Part shown: piece after piece, positions 38,843 through 47,684 of the stretch
How the letters are laid out: every line of letters begins with the position of its first letter
How positions within the stretch are numbered: position 1 is the first letter of the stretch
NCBI RefSeq assembly: GCF_036088315.1
Contig: NZ_CP107996.1
Span: 4,795,501-4,859,500, forward strand
Source: Streptomyces sp. NBC_00344
Lineage (GTDB): Bacteria > Actinomycetota > Actinomycetes > Streptomycetales > Streptomycetaceae
Reading direction: 5' to 3'
Length of the DNA stretch: 64,000 bases
The notes under the pieces: model-generated
What the model was told of the DNA's origin: nothing
Databases searched by the model: none
Seen by the model: the letters and a program-made list of their open reading frames with translations, nothing else
Translations under genes and position numbers: made by a program

Positions 38843-39748
38843 TCAGTCCTCCTTTCTGCCGAGCCCGAACCACCGGGCCTGGACGATCGTCACCACCGCG
38901 ATGATCAGAGCGAGGATGACCGCTCCCGCGCTGCCGAGACCGAGGTTCTGCCCCTGCCCCAGAGCCGTGTAGTAGAGATAGACGAGCGGGGGCCGCGCGT
39001 ACGGCGGATAGCCGCGGGCGTCGCTCAGCAGGTTGTAGAACTCGTCGAACGCCTGGAAGGCGTTGATGACGAGCAGCAGTACAACGGCCACCGAGGTGGC
39101 GCGCAGCTGAGGGAAGGTGATGTACCGGAAGACCTGCGGGCCCGGCCGGGCCCCGTCGACCGCTGCCGCCTCGTAGAGCTGCGCCGGGATCCGCTGGAGC
39201 CCGGCGAGGAACAGCACCATGTAGAAGCCTGCCTGCAACCACAGCCGCACGGTGACGATCACCAGCCAGTACCAGGGCGGGTGGGTCGTCGAGAGCCAGG
39301 CGGTCTGGTCGCGGCCGAACCAGTCGAGCACCGTGTTGGCGAGCCCGAACCGCACTCCGTTGAAGATCGACAGCTTCCAGATCAGGGCCGCGACGACGTA
39401 CGAGCACGCCGCGGGCAGGAAGAAGACCGACCGGAAGAAGGCCTGGGCGAACCGCAGCCTGTTCACCATCAGCGCCAGCGCGAGCGAGAGGGCGTAGGTC
39501 GCGGGCACGATGAAGAGGGAGAAGACCGTGAAGGTCCACAGACTGCCGGTGAACGCCCCGTCGCGCAGCATCGACGTGTAGTTGTCGAGCCCCACGAACT
39601 TCGTCGGCGATACCGTGTTGTGCGCGTCGAAGAAGCTGAGGTAGAGGCTCCACAGCAGCGGTACGTAGGTGAAGAGCCCGAGGCCGGCGGCGAACGGGCC
39701 GACGAAGACCCAGAACCACAGGGTGCGGTGACTCGACTGTTGCCTCAC
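38843..39748 (-). CDS. Carbohydrate ABC transporter permease (MalF type)
   Basis: 301 residues, six membrane helices. It opens VRQQSSHRTLWFWVFVGPFA and has the EAA loop LYEAAAVDGARPGPQVFRYI. The GTG at 39748 lies 7 nt after the substrate-binding gene's stop and follows a TGAGG sequence. The open frame continues upstream antisense to nothing meaningful, so the longer version is rejected. Forms a heterodimeric channel with the next permease. Confidence 0.92.
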   Translation of the reverse strand: MRQQSSHRTLWFWVFVGPFAAGLGLFTYVPLLWSLYLSFFDAHNTVSPTKFVGLDNYTSMLRDGAFTGSLWTFTVFSLFIVPATYALSLALALMVNRLRFAQAFFRSVFFLPAACSYVVAALIWKLSIFNGVRFGLANTVLDWFGRDQTAWLSTTHPPWYWLVIVTVRLWLQAGFYMVLFLAGLQRIPAQLYEAAAVDGARPGPQVFRYITFPQLRATSVAVVLLLVINAFQAFDEFYNLLSDARGYPPYARPPLVYLYYTALGQGQNLGLGSAGAVILALIIAVVTIVQARWFGLGRKED

Positions 39749-39755
39749 TAGTGCC

Positions 39756-41039
39756 TCAGGACTTCTTCTTCTTGACCCGTCGCAGTTCGTCGTTGGTCCT
39801 GCGGACCACCGCCTTGAGCTCGGTGTCCGGATTGGCCCCGTCCTTGATGATGCGGCTGAGAGCGTCCTGGTACGCGGTCTGGTCGGCCGGTGTCCACAGC
39901 AGCGGCTGGGCGTAGCCGTTCTCGGTGGCGTACCGGACGGCGTCGGCCGCCGCGCCCTCCCGCAGCTTCTGCGCCTTCCTCGCCAGCGAGATCCGGGCCG
40001 GGACATGGAACCCGTAGGAGAGGGCGAAGTCCTCCTGATAGGCGGTCCTGTCGATCCAGAGCCACTTGGCGAACGCCTTCGCCTCGGCCCGGTGCCTGCT
40101 GCGTGCGCTGACCGCGGAGCTGTAGGCGCCGACCGGGACACTGGGTTTGCCCGCGGCGCCGTCCCGGGGGAAGGGCAGTACGCCGAAGTCGTCGCCCAGG
40201 GCCTTCTTGACGGCGGGCAGTGCCCACAGCCCGGACCACTGCATGGCGGTGAGCCCCTGGATGAACGCGGACGGGTCCGACCAGTCGGTGGGCGCGCCGA
40301 GCAGCAGCGACTTGTCGGCGTAGAGCCGGTGGAACTTCCCCAGAGTGCGGGCCGCGGCCGGGTCGTCGAAGCCGGCCTTGCCGTCCTCGGTGATGAGGCT
40401 GAGTCCGGCCGCGTACAGCGGTGTTCCGCCGAGCACCCCGGCTCCGCCGTCATTGCCCAGGAACAGTCCCTTGACCTTCTTGCGCGTCAGCTCCGCGGCA
40501 GCGTAAATCAGTTCGTCGAGAGTGCCCGGAGGCCGCAGATTCGCGTCCTGGAGCAGACTCTTGCGGTAGAAGAGCAACTGCATGTCGATGACCTGCGGGA
40601 TGCCCCAGATCCTGCCTTCCCAGGTCTTGGGTGCGAGCACGGCGGGATTGAAGTCGTTCTTCACGCCGTCGAAGAGATCGGTGAGATCGGCGATCTGGCC
40701 GCCCTGGATCTGGTCGAGGGTGGGCCCGTTGACCTCGAAGACATCGGGCCCGGACGAGGTGAGCAGCGCCGCCGCGGTCTGCTGGTCGTAGTTCCCCGGC
40801 CGCCATTGCACCTTGACGTCTGCCTTGCCGTACGCGCCGGCGTACCGCCGTACGGCCTGTTCGGTTCCGGCCTCGCCGTACTGGTGGTACCACTGCTGAA
40901 GCGTGACTGCGCCGCCGCTGTGTGCGTCGCCCGAGCCGTCGTTGTCCCGTCCGGTGTTGGACCCGCAACCTGCCGCGAGTGCCCCGGTCAGTGCGAGGCT
41001 GCCACCGGTACTGAGCAGTCGCCTGCGACTGATGGTCAT
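39756..41039 (-). CDS. Carbohydrate ABC transporter substrate-binding lipoprotein
   Basis: About 427 residues. The N-terminus, MTISRRRLLSTGG then ALAAGCGSN, combines a twin-arginine-like motif with a lipobox, so Tat export and lipid anchoring are likely. The mature part is a type 1 extracellular solute-binding fold, with GPDVFEVNGPTLDQIQ and a C-terminal Lys-rich end. ATG 41039 is chosen for AGGGGGA just upstream. First gene of the importer operon. The sugar is unknown. Confidence 0.92.
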   Translation of the reverse strand: MTISRRRLLSTGGSLALTGALAAGCGSNTGRDNDGSGDAHSGGAVTLQQWYHQYGEAGTEQAVRRYAGAYGKADVKVQWRPGNYDQQTAAALLTSSGPDVFEVNGPTLDQIQGGQIADLTDLFDGVKNDFNPAVLAPKTWEGRIWGIPQVIDMQLLFYRKSLLQDANLRPPGTLDELIYAAAELTRKKVKGLFLGNDGGAGVLGGTPLYAAGLSLITEDGKAGFDDPAAARTLGKFHRLYADKSLLLGAPTDWSDPSAFIQGLTAMQWSGLWALPAVKKALGDDFGVLPFPRDGAAGKPSVPVGAYSSAVSARSRHRAEAKAFAKWLWIDRTAYQEDFALSYGFHVPARISLARKAQKLREGAAADAVRYATENGYAQPLLWTPADQTAYQDALSRIIKDGANPDTELKAVVRRTNDELRRVKKKKS

Positions 41040-41066
41040 GATGCGTCCCCCTGGTTCCGTGGGCCC

Positions 41067-41094
41067 TGATCGTCGTTGTACGGCCCAACGATCA
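41067..41094. promoter_or_regulatory. Possible operator of the sugar importer operon
   Basis: An imperfect inverted repeat, TGATCGTCGTTG (41067-41078) with CCAACGATCA (41085-41094), lies 28-55 nt upstream of the substrate-binding gene. It could bind a LacI- or ROK-type repressor encoded elsewhere; none is encoded nearby. Confidence 0.35.
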
Positions 41095-41278
41095 ACCATG
41101 CGACGGGATTACGACAGGGGTGTTGCGCGCGGATGTCGTCGCCACGGGTGACGCGGGGAGAGTGAGGAAGGACCCGGGACGGTTCGTTGCGGCAGGACCG
41201 ATGAGTTTTCCTGCGGGCGTACGTCTACTTCTGTGAACGGCGCGCCACGGGGCGCGCCACCACGGGAAAGAGCCGATC

Positions 41279-41683
41279 ATGCCGCAGCTGATCTTCGTCA
41301 ATCTGCCGGTCAAGGACCTCGAGGTCTCGAAGTCCTTCTTCACCGCGCTCGGATACTCGATCAACCCGCAGTTCACCGATGAGAACGCAGCGTGCGTGGT
41401 CGTCAGCGACACGATCTACGCGATGCTTCTCACCGAACCGTTCTTCAAGCAGTTCACCCGGAAGAGCATCGCGGACGCCACCACGACCACCGAGGTGCTG
41501 GTCTGCCTCTCCGCCGAGAGCAGAGAGGCGGTCGACCGCCTCGCCGACACGGCTCTGGCCTCCGGCGGGACGCCGGCCAACGACACTCAGGACCAGGGCC
41601 CGATGTACGGGCGTTCCTTCCAGGACCCGGACGGTCACATCTGGGAGGTCATGTACATGGACCCCGCCGCGGTCGAGAGCTGA
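41279..41683 (+). CDS. VOC family protein
   Basis: 134 residues. It resembles the glyoxalase/bleomycin-resistance subgroup with N-terminal IFVNLPVKDLEVSKSFFTAL and C-terminal MYGRSFQDPDGHIWEVMYMD. The C-terminal Glu of HIWEV is the usual metal ligand position. The ATG has GGGAAAG upstream. It is a single-gene unit divergent from the sugar importer. Substrate unknown. Confidence 0.88.
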   Translation: MPQLIFVNLPVKDLEVSKSFFTALGYSINPQFTDENAACVVVSDTIYAMLLTEPFFKQFTRKSIADATTTTEVLVCLSAESREAVDRLADTALASGGTPANDTQDQGPMYGRSFQDPDGHIWEVMYMDPAAVES

Positions 41684-41708
41684 CCGGGCCGCCGGCGCGC
41701 CGGGGACG

Positions 41709-42638
41709 TCAGACCGTGAGCCCTTGGTAAGACACCCTGGTGAGCTGCTCCGATGCCGCCCACAGCCGCTCGCCGGCCACATCGTTGGTCGTCCACTTCG
41801 CCCGCCAGGACGGCGCGGGAGCCCCGCGCCAGCCCAGGAACCGCGGCCCGGTGAAGGAATCGGGTCGTACGCCGGGTGAGGTCGCCGCGTAGAGCGTGGG
41901 CAGCGCTCCGGCCTCGGCGGGCTGAGCCATCAGCCGGTTGCCGAGCTCCGCCACCCGCTCGGCGTTCCTGCGCCCCTCCATCCGGACGCCGGCCGTCTGG
42001 AGATTGGTGTCCGCATAGCCCGGGTGCGCCGCCGCGGCCACGACATCGGAACCGGCGGCGGTGAGACGGCGCGCCAGCTCGTGGACGAACAGCAGATTCG
42101 CTGTCTTGGAGCGTCCGTAGGCGATCCAGCGGCGGTAATGGCGCTCGCTGTTGAGGTCCCCGATGTCGATGTTGGACAGGGCGTGGAACCCGCTGGACAG
42201 GCTCACCACCCGGGCGCCGGGCGTGGCGAGCAGTTTCGGGAACAGCAGCCCGGTGAGGGCGAAGTGCCCCAGGTGATTGACCCCGAACTGGGTCTCGAAG
42301 CCGTCGGCCGTCCTGGTGTAGGGGAGGGCCATCACTCCGGCGTTGTTGATCAGGAGGTCGAGGCGGTCGGCGGTGTACCCGGCGGCGAACTCCCGTACCG
42401 AGGAGAGGTCCGCCAGGTCCAGCGGTACGAACTCGGCGGACGCACCGGGCACCTCGCGCCGGATCCGGGCCTCGGCCTCGGTGCCCCGGGCCTCACTGCG
42501 GCACGCGAGCACCACGTGTGCTCCGCGCCGGGCCAGTTCGAGTGCGGTGACGAAGCCGATACCGCTGTTGGCCCCGGTGACCACGGCGGTGCGCCCGCTC
42601 TGGTCGGGGATGTCACTGGCGTTCCAGGCCTTGGTCAT
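41709..42638 (-). CDS. Short-chain dehydrogenase/reductase
   Basis: 309 residues. The Rossmann motif TGANSGIG (21-28), the NNAG motif (about 98-101), the catalytic Ser in VVSLSSGFHAL and the YGRSK Tyr/Lys pair are all present. The length and FETQFGVNHLGHFALTGLL resemble the retinol dehydrogenase/protochlorophyllide reductase-like group. Oxidises or reduces an unknown alcohol or ketone with NAD(P)(H). It ends close to the VOC gene's convergent end. Confidence 0.92.
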   Translation of the reverse strand: MTKAWNASDIPDQSGRTAVVTGANSGIGFVTALELARRGAHVVLACRSEARGTEAEARIRREVPGASAEFVPLDLADLSSVREFAAGYTADRLDLLINNAGVMALPYTRTADGFETQFGVNHLGHFALTGLLFPKLLATPGARVVSLSSGFHALSNIDIGDLNSERHYRRWIAYGRSKTANLLFVHELARRLTAAGSDVVAAAAHPGYADTNLQTAGVRMEGRRNAERVAELGNRLMAQPAEAGALPTLYAATSPGVRPDSFTGPRFLGWRGAPAPSWRAKWTTNDVAGERLWAASEQLTRVSYQGLTV

Positions 42639-42792
42639 GGGCCCCAGCGTACGACCGGACGAACGGACCGGGCCGTCGGCCCCACCACGGCGGCCGAGCC
42701 CGTCCGGCCCGTCCGTCGGGCCGGTCGCCGCTCCGCCCTGCGGCCCCTCCCCGGCCGGCCCCGCTGTCGGGCAGCGGCGCCCTGCGGGAGAG

Positions 42793-42836
42793 GCGCGCGC
42801 CGTGCGGCCGGTCCGGGCCTGTCGCACGGCGCGCGC
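42793..42836 (-). terminator. Terminator of the nirBD operon
   Basis: A 14-bp perfect inverted repeat (42793-42806 with 42823-42836) lies 6 nt beyond the nirD stop. Confidence 0.78.
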
Positions 42837-42841
42837 AGTGA

Positions 42842-43165
42842 TCAGGCCGCCCGGACCGTGAAGGCGGGCACGGAGACCAGGTCGTCGTCGAGGCAGGCGC
42901 CGGTCTCCAGGTCGAAGCGCTGCTTGAGCAGTGGCGACGCGACGAAGGTCCGCCCCTCGTGCGTACCGATGAGGCCGCGGGACAGTACCTGCGCGCCACT
43001 GAACGGGTCGCGGTTGCCGATGGCGTAGGGGCGGGCGCCGCGGTCCAGGAAGAGAGCGACCTGGCGGCCGTCAGGAAGCAGCGCCGCGACACCCCGGCCC
43101 GGCGTCAGGTCGGAGCGGTCGCAGACCGTGAACCAGTCCTGGTTCACCAGCAGTTCGAGAGTCAT
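42842..43165 (-). CDS. nirD: Nitrite reductase (NADH) small subunit
   Basis: 107 residues, a Rieske-fold subunit. It opens MTLELLVNQDWFTVCDRSDL and contains FLDRGARPYAIGNRDPFSGA and SPLLKQRFDLETGACLDDD. As usual for NirD, the Cys/His pairs that hold a [2Fe-2S] cluster in true Rieske proteins are missing. It overlaps the nirB stop by 4 nt (ATGA). Partner of NirB in the cytosolic six-electron reduction of nitrite to ammonium. Confidence 0.93.
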   Translation of the reverse strand: MTLELLVNQDWFTVCDRSDLTPGRGVAALLPDGRQVALFLDRGARPYAIGNRDPFSGAQVLSRGLIGTHEGRTFVASPLLKQRFDLETGACLDDDLVSVPAFTVRAA

Positions 43166-45687
43166 CGCGCGATCGTCCCTTCCAGGGCGTCCAGGGTGAG
43201 AATCATCAGGTCGGGCTTGATCTGGTCGCGCTCCGGGACGAAGGCGACGGTCGGGTCCGGGGCGTCGGGGGCGTTGACGAACGAGACGAAGCGGCGCAGC
43301 CGCTCCGGGTCGTTGATGGTCTCCGCCCATTCGTCGCGGTAGTTGGCGACGTGCGCCGCCATGAGCGCCTCCAGCTCGCCGCAGAGTCCGAGCGAGTCGT
43401 GCACGACGACGTCCCGCAGGTGGTCGAGGCCGCCGTCGAGGCGCTCCAGCCAGCCCGCGGTGCGTTCCAGCCGGTCCGCCGTACGGATGTAGAACATCAG
43501 GAACCGGTCGATCAGGCGCACCAGTTCGGCATCGGACAGATCCTGGGCGAGCAGGTCCGCGTGGCGCGGGGTCGCGCCGCCGTTCCCGCCGACGTAGAGG
43601 TTCCAGCCGTTGGCGGTGGCGATCACACCGAAGTCCTTCGACTGGGCCTCGGCGCACTCGCGGGCACATCCGGAGACCGCCGACTTCAGCTTGTGCGGGG
43701 CCCGCAGGCCGCGGTAGCGCAGCTCCAGGTCGATCGCCATCTTCACCGAGTCCTGCACGCCGTAGCGGCACCAGGTCTGCCCCACACAGGACTTCACGGT
43801 GCGCAGCGCCTTCCCGTAGGCGTGTCCCGACTCGAAGCCGGCGTCCACCAGGCGCGTCCAGATGAGGGGAAGCTGCTCGACCCTGGCACCGAAGAGGTCG
43901 ATGCGCTGGCCTCCGGTGATCTTCGTGTAGAGGCCGAAGTCCCGTGCCACTTCACCGATCACGATCAGCTTCTCCGGGGTGACCTCGCCACCGGGAATGC
44001 GCGGCACGATCGAATAGGAACCGTTCTTCTGCAGGTTCGCCAGGAAGTGGTCGTTGGTGTCCTGGAGCGCTGCCTGCTCACCGTCCAGGATGTATCCGCT
44101 GGCCTCGATGCCCGGGGCCAGGCTCGCCAGGATGGAACCGACGGTCGGCCTGCAGACCTCGCAGCCCTCCCCGCCGCGTGCGCTCTCGCGGCCGTGACTG
44201 TCGAGCAGTTCGGCGAACGAGTTGATCCGCAGGGTGCGGGCGATCTCGTACAGCTCGCTGCGGGTGTGCGGGAAGCAGCCGCAGAGCCCCTTGTCGCCGG
44301 TCTCCGGCAGCAGCTGGCCGATCAGCTTGACGCAGCTGCCGCAGCCCGTACCGGCCTTGGTGCACTTCTTGACCTCGGGGAGTGCCGAGCAGGCGGTGAT
44401 GGCGGCCTTGGTGACGTTGTGGCAGTTGCAGATCACCGCATCGTCGGGCAGCGATGAGGGGCCCAGGGTGACGGCGGAGCCGGCGGGCGCGATCAGCTGC
44501 TCGGGAGCGATGGGCGGTACCGAACCGGTCAGCGGGCGCAGCATCGCGTAGGCGTCCGCGTCCCCCACCAGGATGCCGCCGAGCAGGGCGCCCTCGGGGG
44601 AGACCACCAGCTTCTTGTAGACCCCCGAGCGGGAGTCGGAGTAGACGACGTCGAGGGATCCTTCGGCGTGACCGTGGGCGTCCCCGAAGGACGCCACGTC
44701 CACGCCGAGCAGCTTCAGCTTGGTGGAGAGGTCCGCGCCCGAGAAGGACCTGGAGTCACCTGCGATGGTGACCGCCGCCGTCTCGGCCATCTCGTAGCCG
44801 GGCGCCACCAGACCGTAGACCCGGCCGTCCGATGCCAGCGCGCACTCGCCGATCGCGAAGACCGCCGGGTCCGATGTCCTGCACTGTTCGTCGACCGTGA
44901 TGCCGCCGCGCTCGCCCACCGCGAGACCGCAGTCGCGGGCCAGCTGGTCGCGCGGACGGACCCCGGCGGAGAAGACCACCAGGTCGGTGGCGAGGGTGGA
45001 ACCGTCCGACAGCGCCATGCCGCTGACCGCGCCGTCCTGACCGGTGGTCACCTCCTGGGTGCCGACACCGGTGTGCACGGTCAGACCCATCGAGCTGATG
45101 GTGCGCAGCAGCGCGGCGCCGCCGCCCTCGTCGACCTGCACCGGCATCAGCCGCGGTGCGAACTCCACGATGTGGGTGTCGAGTCCGAGCCCGCTGAGCG
45201 CGCCTGCCGCCTCGAGGCCGAGCAGGCCGCCGCCGACGACCGCGCCGGTCTTCGCGGTCCTCGCGTACTCCTCTATCGCGAGCAGGTCCTCGATGGTGCG
45301 GTACACGAAGCAGCCCGTCGCGTCCTTGCCGGGCACCGGCGGCACGAAGGGGTACGAGCCGGTGGCCAGCACCAGCGTGTCGTAGCCGAAGACCTTCCCC
45401 GCCCGTGAGGTGACCGTGCGTGCGGCGCGGTCCACGGTCTGCGCCGGGTCGTCGAGGCGCAGCTCGATGCCGTGGCGCTCCAGGAAGCCGTCCTCGACCA
45501 GCGAGAGGTCGTCCGGCGTACGGCCGGAGAAGTACGAGGTCAGCTGGACCCGGTCGTAGGCGGCGCGGGGTTCCTCGCAGAGCACCACCACGCTCGCCCT
45601 GTCGGTGACGCCCTGCTCGGCGAGTGCCTCGAGGAAACGCTGGCCGACCATCCCGTGGCCGATGACCACGATCGTGGGAGTGGACAT
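43162..45687 (-). CDS. nirB: Nitrite reductase (NADH) large subunit
   Basis: 841 residues. Domains in order: FAD/NADH oxidoreductase (about 1-290, with IVVIGHGMVGQRFLEAL), linker, BFD-like [2Fe-2S] domain (about 415-490, Cys-rich: VICNCHNVTK, GTGCGSC), and sulfite/nitrite reductase domains (about 540-780). The siroheme-[4Fe-4S] ligands lie in SCVGQTWCRYG and SGCARECAEAQ. It follows the FAD oxidoreductase gene with 1 nt between stop and start and overlaps nirD. Needs siroheme, which the chelatase at 53.5 kb can help supply. Confidence 0.96.
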   Translation of the reverse strand: MSTPTIVVIGHGMVGQRFLEALAEQGVTDRASVVVLCEEPRAAYDRVQLTSYFSGRTPDDLSLVEDGFLERHGIELRLDDPAQTVDRAARTVTSRAGKVFGYDTLVLATGSYPFVPPVPGKDATGCFVYRTIEDLLAIEEYARTAKTGAVVGGGLLGLEAAGALSGLGLDTHIVEFAPRLMPVQVDEGGGAALLRTISSMGLTVHTGVGTQEVTTGQDGAVSGMALSDGSTLATDLVVFSAGVRPRDQLARDCGLAVGERGGITVDEQCRTSDPAVFAIGECALASDGRVYGLVAPGYEMAETAAVTIAGDSRSFSGADLSTKLKLLGVDVASFGDAHGHAEGSLDVVYSDSRSGVYKKLVVSPEGALLGGILVGDADAYAMLRPLTGSVPPIAPEQLIAPAGSAVTLGPSSLPDDAVICNCHNVTKAAITACSALPEVKKCTKAGTGCGSCVKLIGQLLPETGDKGLCGCFPHTRSELYEIARTLRINSFAELLDSHGRESARGGEGCEVCRPTVGSILASLAPGIEASGYILDGEQAALQDTNDHFLANLQKNGSYSIVPRIPGGEVTPEKLIVIGEVARDFGLYTKITGGQRIDLFGARVEQLPLIWTRLVDAGFESGHAYGKALRTVKSCVGQTWCRYGVQDSVKMAIDLELRYRGLRAPHKLKSAVSGCARECAEAQSKDFGVIATANGWNLYVGGNGGATPRHADLLAQDLSDAELVRLIDRFLMFYIRTADRLERTAGWLERLDGGLDHLRDVVVHDSLGLCGELEALMAAHVANYRDEWAETINDPERLRRFVSFVNAPDAPDPTVAFVPERDQIKPDLMILTLDALEGTIAR

Positions 45688-45688
45688 C

Positions 45689-46855
45689 TCAGGAGCCTCC
45701 AAGCAGATGGAACAGCGGGGTGGAGGGGAGCGGTTCGTCGCCCTCCCAGGTGCGGGCGAGCTCATCGACAGCGGTGAGATCGCCGAGAAGTACGCCACCC
45801 ACGAGGCGGTCGCCGCGGAGGACGACCTTGCGGTAGGAGCCCCGGGTGGCATCGGCGAGACGCACCACGTCGTCGCCGGGGAGCGGGGTGGTCTCGCCGA
45901 AGGCGGCGAGATCGAGGGGGCCCACGCCGGGCAGCGTGAGCCGGGTCAGGGCGCGGGTGCCGGTGTAGGCGGCGGCCCTGCCGGTCAGCAGCGCGGCGAG
46001 CGCGTCGGCCTGCTCCACGGCCGGGCCTGCCAGGCCGTAGATCCGGCCCCGGTGCTCGGCGCAGTCGCCGACGGCGTGGATGTCCGGATCGGACGTCCGC
46101 AGTTCGTCGTCCACGACGATCCCCCGGCGCACCTCGAGACCGGCGGCCCCGGCGAGGCCGGTCCTCGGGCGTACTCCGCAGGCCAGCACGGTCAGATCGG
46201 AACCGAGCACATAGCCGTCGGCGAGCTGGACATCGGTGCCGCGCAGACCGCGTACCCGGCACTCCGTGTGCACCTCGACGCCCAGTGACTCCAGATGTCC
46301 GCGCAGCAGATCGCTCGCAGCGAGGTCGAGGTGGCGCTCCATCAGATGCTCGCCCTGCTGGGCCAGCACCACCTGGGCGCCGCGCTCGGCAAGCGCCCTG
46401 GCGGCCGAGACACCGAGCAGCCCGCCACCGATGACGACGGCGCGGGTGCCCCCGGTGACGGCGGCGGCGAGCGCCAGGCAGTCGTCCATGGTGCGGAACG
46501 GGTGGACACCGTCGGGCAGCTCGTCACCGAGCCCGCGCAGCGGCGGCAGGACCGGATTCGATCCGGTGGCCAGGACCAGGGTGCCGTAGGGGACCGCGCT
46601 GCCGTCGTCGCACTGCACGACCCGGTCGGCACGGTCGATCCTGACCGCCCGCACCCCGCGCCGTACCTCGGTAGCGGGGAGGGAGATGACCTCGGGCCCG
46701 TAACGGCCCGCGAGGACATCGGCGAGCAGCACCCGGTTGTACGGAGCGTGCGTCTCCTCGCCGAGCACCGTGACGGCCGAGCCCGAGCCCGCCAGCTGTC
46801 CGGCCAGCCGGGAGCCGGCCGTGCCGCCGCCGATCACCACGATGTCCTTGCCCAT
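45689..46855 (-). CDS. FAD-dependent NAD(P)H oxidoreductase, likely nitrate/nitrite electron-transfer protein
   Basis: 388 residues that parallel the N-terminal half of NirB: FAD motif IVVIGGGTAGSRLAGQL, NAD-binding AVVIGGGLLGVSAARALAER and FAD-contacting DIHAVGDCAEHRG. It stops before any iron-sulfur or siroheme domain. First gene of the operon with nirBD. The NasA at 49.7 kb has no reductase domain, so this protein may pass NAD(P)H electrons to NasA; that role is inferred. A GlnR-like box lies upstream. Confidence 0.88.
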   Translation of the reverse strand: MGKDIVVIGGGTAGSRLAGQLAGSGSAVTVLGEETHAPYNRVLLADVLAGRYGPEVISLPATEVRRGVRAVRIDRADRVVQCDDGSAVPYGTLVLATGSNPVLPPLRGLGDELPDGVHPFRTMDDCLALAAAVTGGTRAVVIGGGLLGVSAARALAERGAQVVLAQQGEHLMERHLDLAASDLLRGHLESLGVEVHTECRVRGLRGTDVQLADGYVLGSDLTVLACGVRPRTGLAGAAGLEVRRGIVVDDELRTSDPDIHAVGDCAEHRGRIYGLAGPAVEQADALAALLTGRAAAYTGTRALTRLTLPGVGPLDLAAFGETTPLPGDDVVRLADATRGSYRKVVLRGDRLVGGVLLGDLTAVDELARTWEGDEPLPSTPLFHLLGGS

Positions 46856-46877
46856 AACCGCAGCGTGCGCGGTGGGT

Positions 46878-46904
46878 GTTACCCGACGGGATCCCGGCTG
46901 TTTC
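46878..46904 (-). promoter_or_regulatory. GlnR-like half-sites upstream of the FAD oxidoreductase-nirBD operon
   Basis: On the minus strand GAAAC (46904-46900) and GTAAC (46882-46878) are 17 nt apart, i.e. 22 bp start to start. Both match GlnR half-site sequences, although not in the canonical n6 arrangement. nirB is a known GlnR target in S. coelicolor; binding here is inferred. Confidence 0.5.
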
Positions 46905-47056
46905 CCCGCGGGCACGTTGCGCTCAGCGCGGGCCGGGGCGGGGTGTGAGGCCCGGCGCCCGCCGCCGTGCCCCGTCGAGGGGGTGGGGCAAACCGAACCA
47001 TCCGCCTCCGTGCGGGCACGATCGATCCGGCGCCGTCCAGCCGGAAGGCTGGACGC

Positions 47057-47674
47057 ATGGACCTCACACAGCAGCCCGACGCCCCTCGGAGTACCCGCCG
47101 CGGCAGCGCGGCCGACCGCGCCCTGACGATCCTCCATGAGCCGTTCCGCGCCGCTACCTGGCGGCGTACGGCATACATCCTGCTCGTACTCCCGGTCGGC
47201 CTGGTGTGCGTCCCGCTCGCTCTCGTCGGCGGCCCCGCAGGCCGGGTCCAGCGCGGTCTCGCCCGCCGGCTGCTCCACCTGGACACCGAGGAGCCGGCAC
47301 GCACCGGGCCGATCGCCCTCGCGCATGCGGTGATCAGCGCCCCGCTGAACCTCGTCGCCTTCACGGTCGTCTGCTACTTCTGGACCATCGTGGGAATCAA
47401 CCTGGGCTATCCGCTGCGGACCGACGGCGGCCCCGCCCACTCCTGGGGCGGCCCCACCATGGCGGGGGCCTGGGCCGTGCATGCCGTGGGCGGAGGGGTG
47501 ACGTTCCTGTTCCTCACCCCCTGGGTCGTCAAGGGGTTCACCGCACTCCAGTCGCGGCTGGTGACAGGCTTCCTGGGCACGGACCGCACCGCGCTCCTGC
47601 GCACCACGGGCATCGCCCTCGGTGTCGCCGCCGTGTGCGCCCTGCTCTCCGTGCCGATCATCCACCAGCTCTAG
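47057..47674 (+). CDS. Membrane protein with a putative sensor domain, no kinase
   Basis: 205 residues with about five membrane segments and no catalytic domain. The pattern ILHEPFRAATWRRTAYILLV then GRVQRGLARRLLHL resembles the membrane 'putative sensor' domain (PF13796-like) that precedes histidine kinases in streptomycetes. The ATG follows GGAAGG. The kinase gene begins 11 nt after its stop, so it is probably an accessory sensor of that system. It is divergent from the nitrite reductase operon. Confidence 0.75.
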   Translation: MDLTQQPDAPRSTRRGSAADRALTILHEPFRAATWRRTAYILLVLPVGLVCVPLALVGGPAGRVQRGLARRLLHLDTEEPARTGPIALAHAVISAPLNLVAFTVVCYFWTIVGINLGYPLRTDGGPAHSWGGPTMAGAWAVHAVGGGVTFLFLTPWVVKGFTALQSRLVTGFLGTDRTALLRTTGIALGVAAVCALLSVPIIHQL

Positions 47675-47684
47675 GTTGTCCCTC

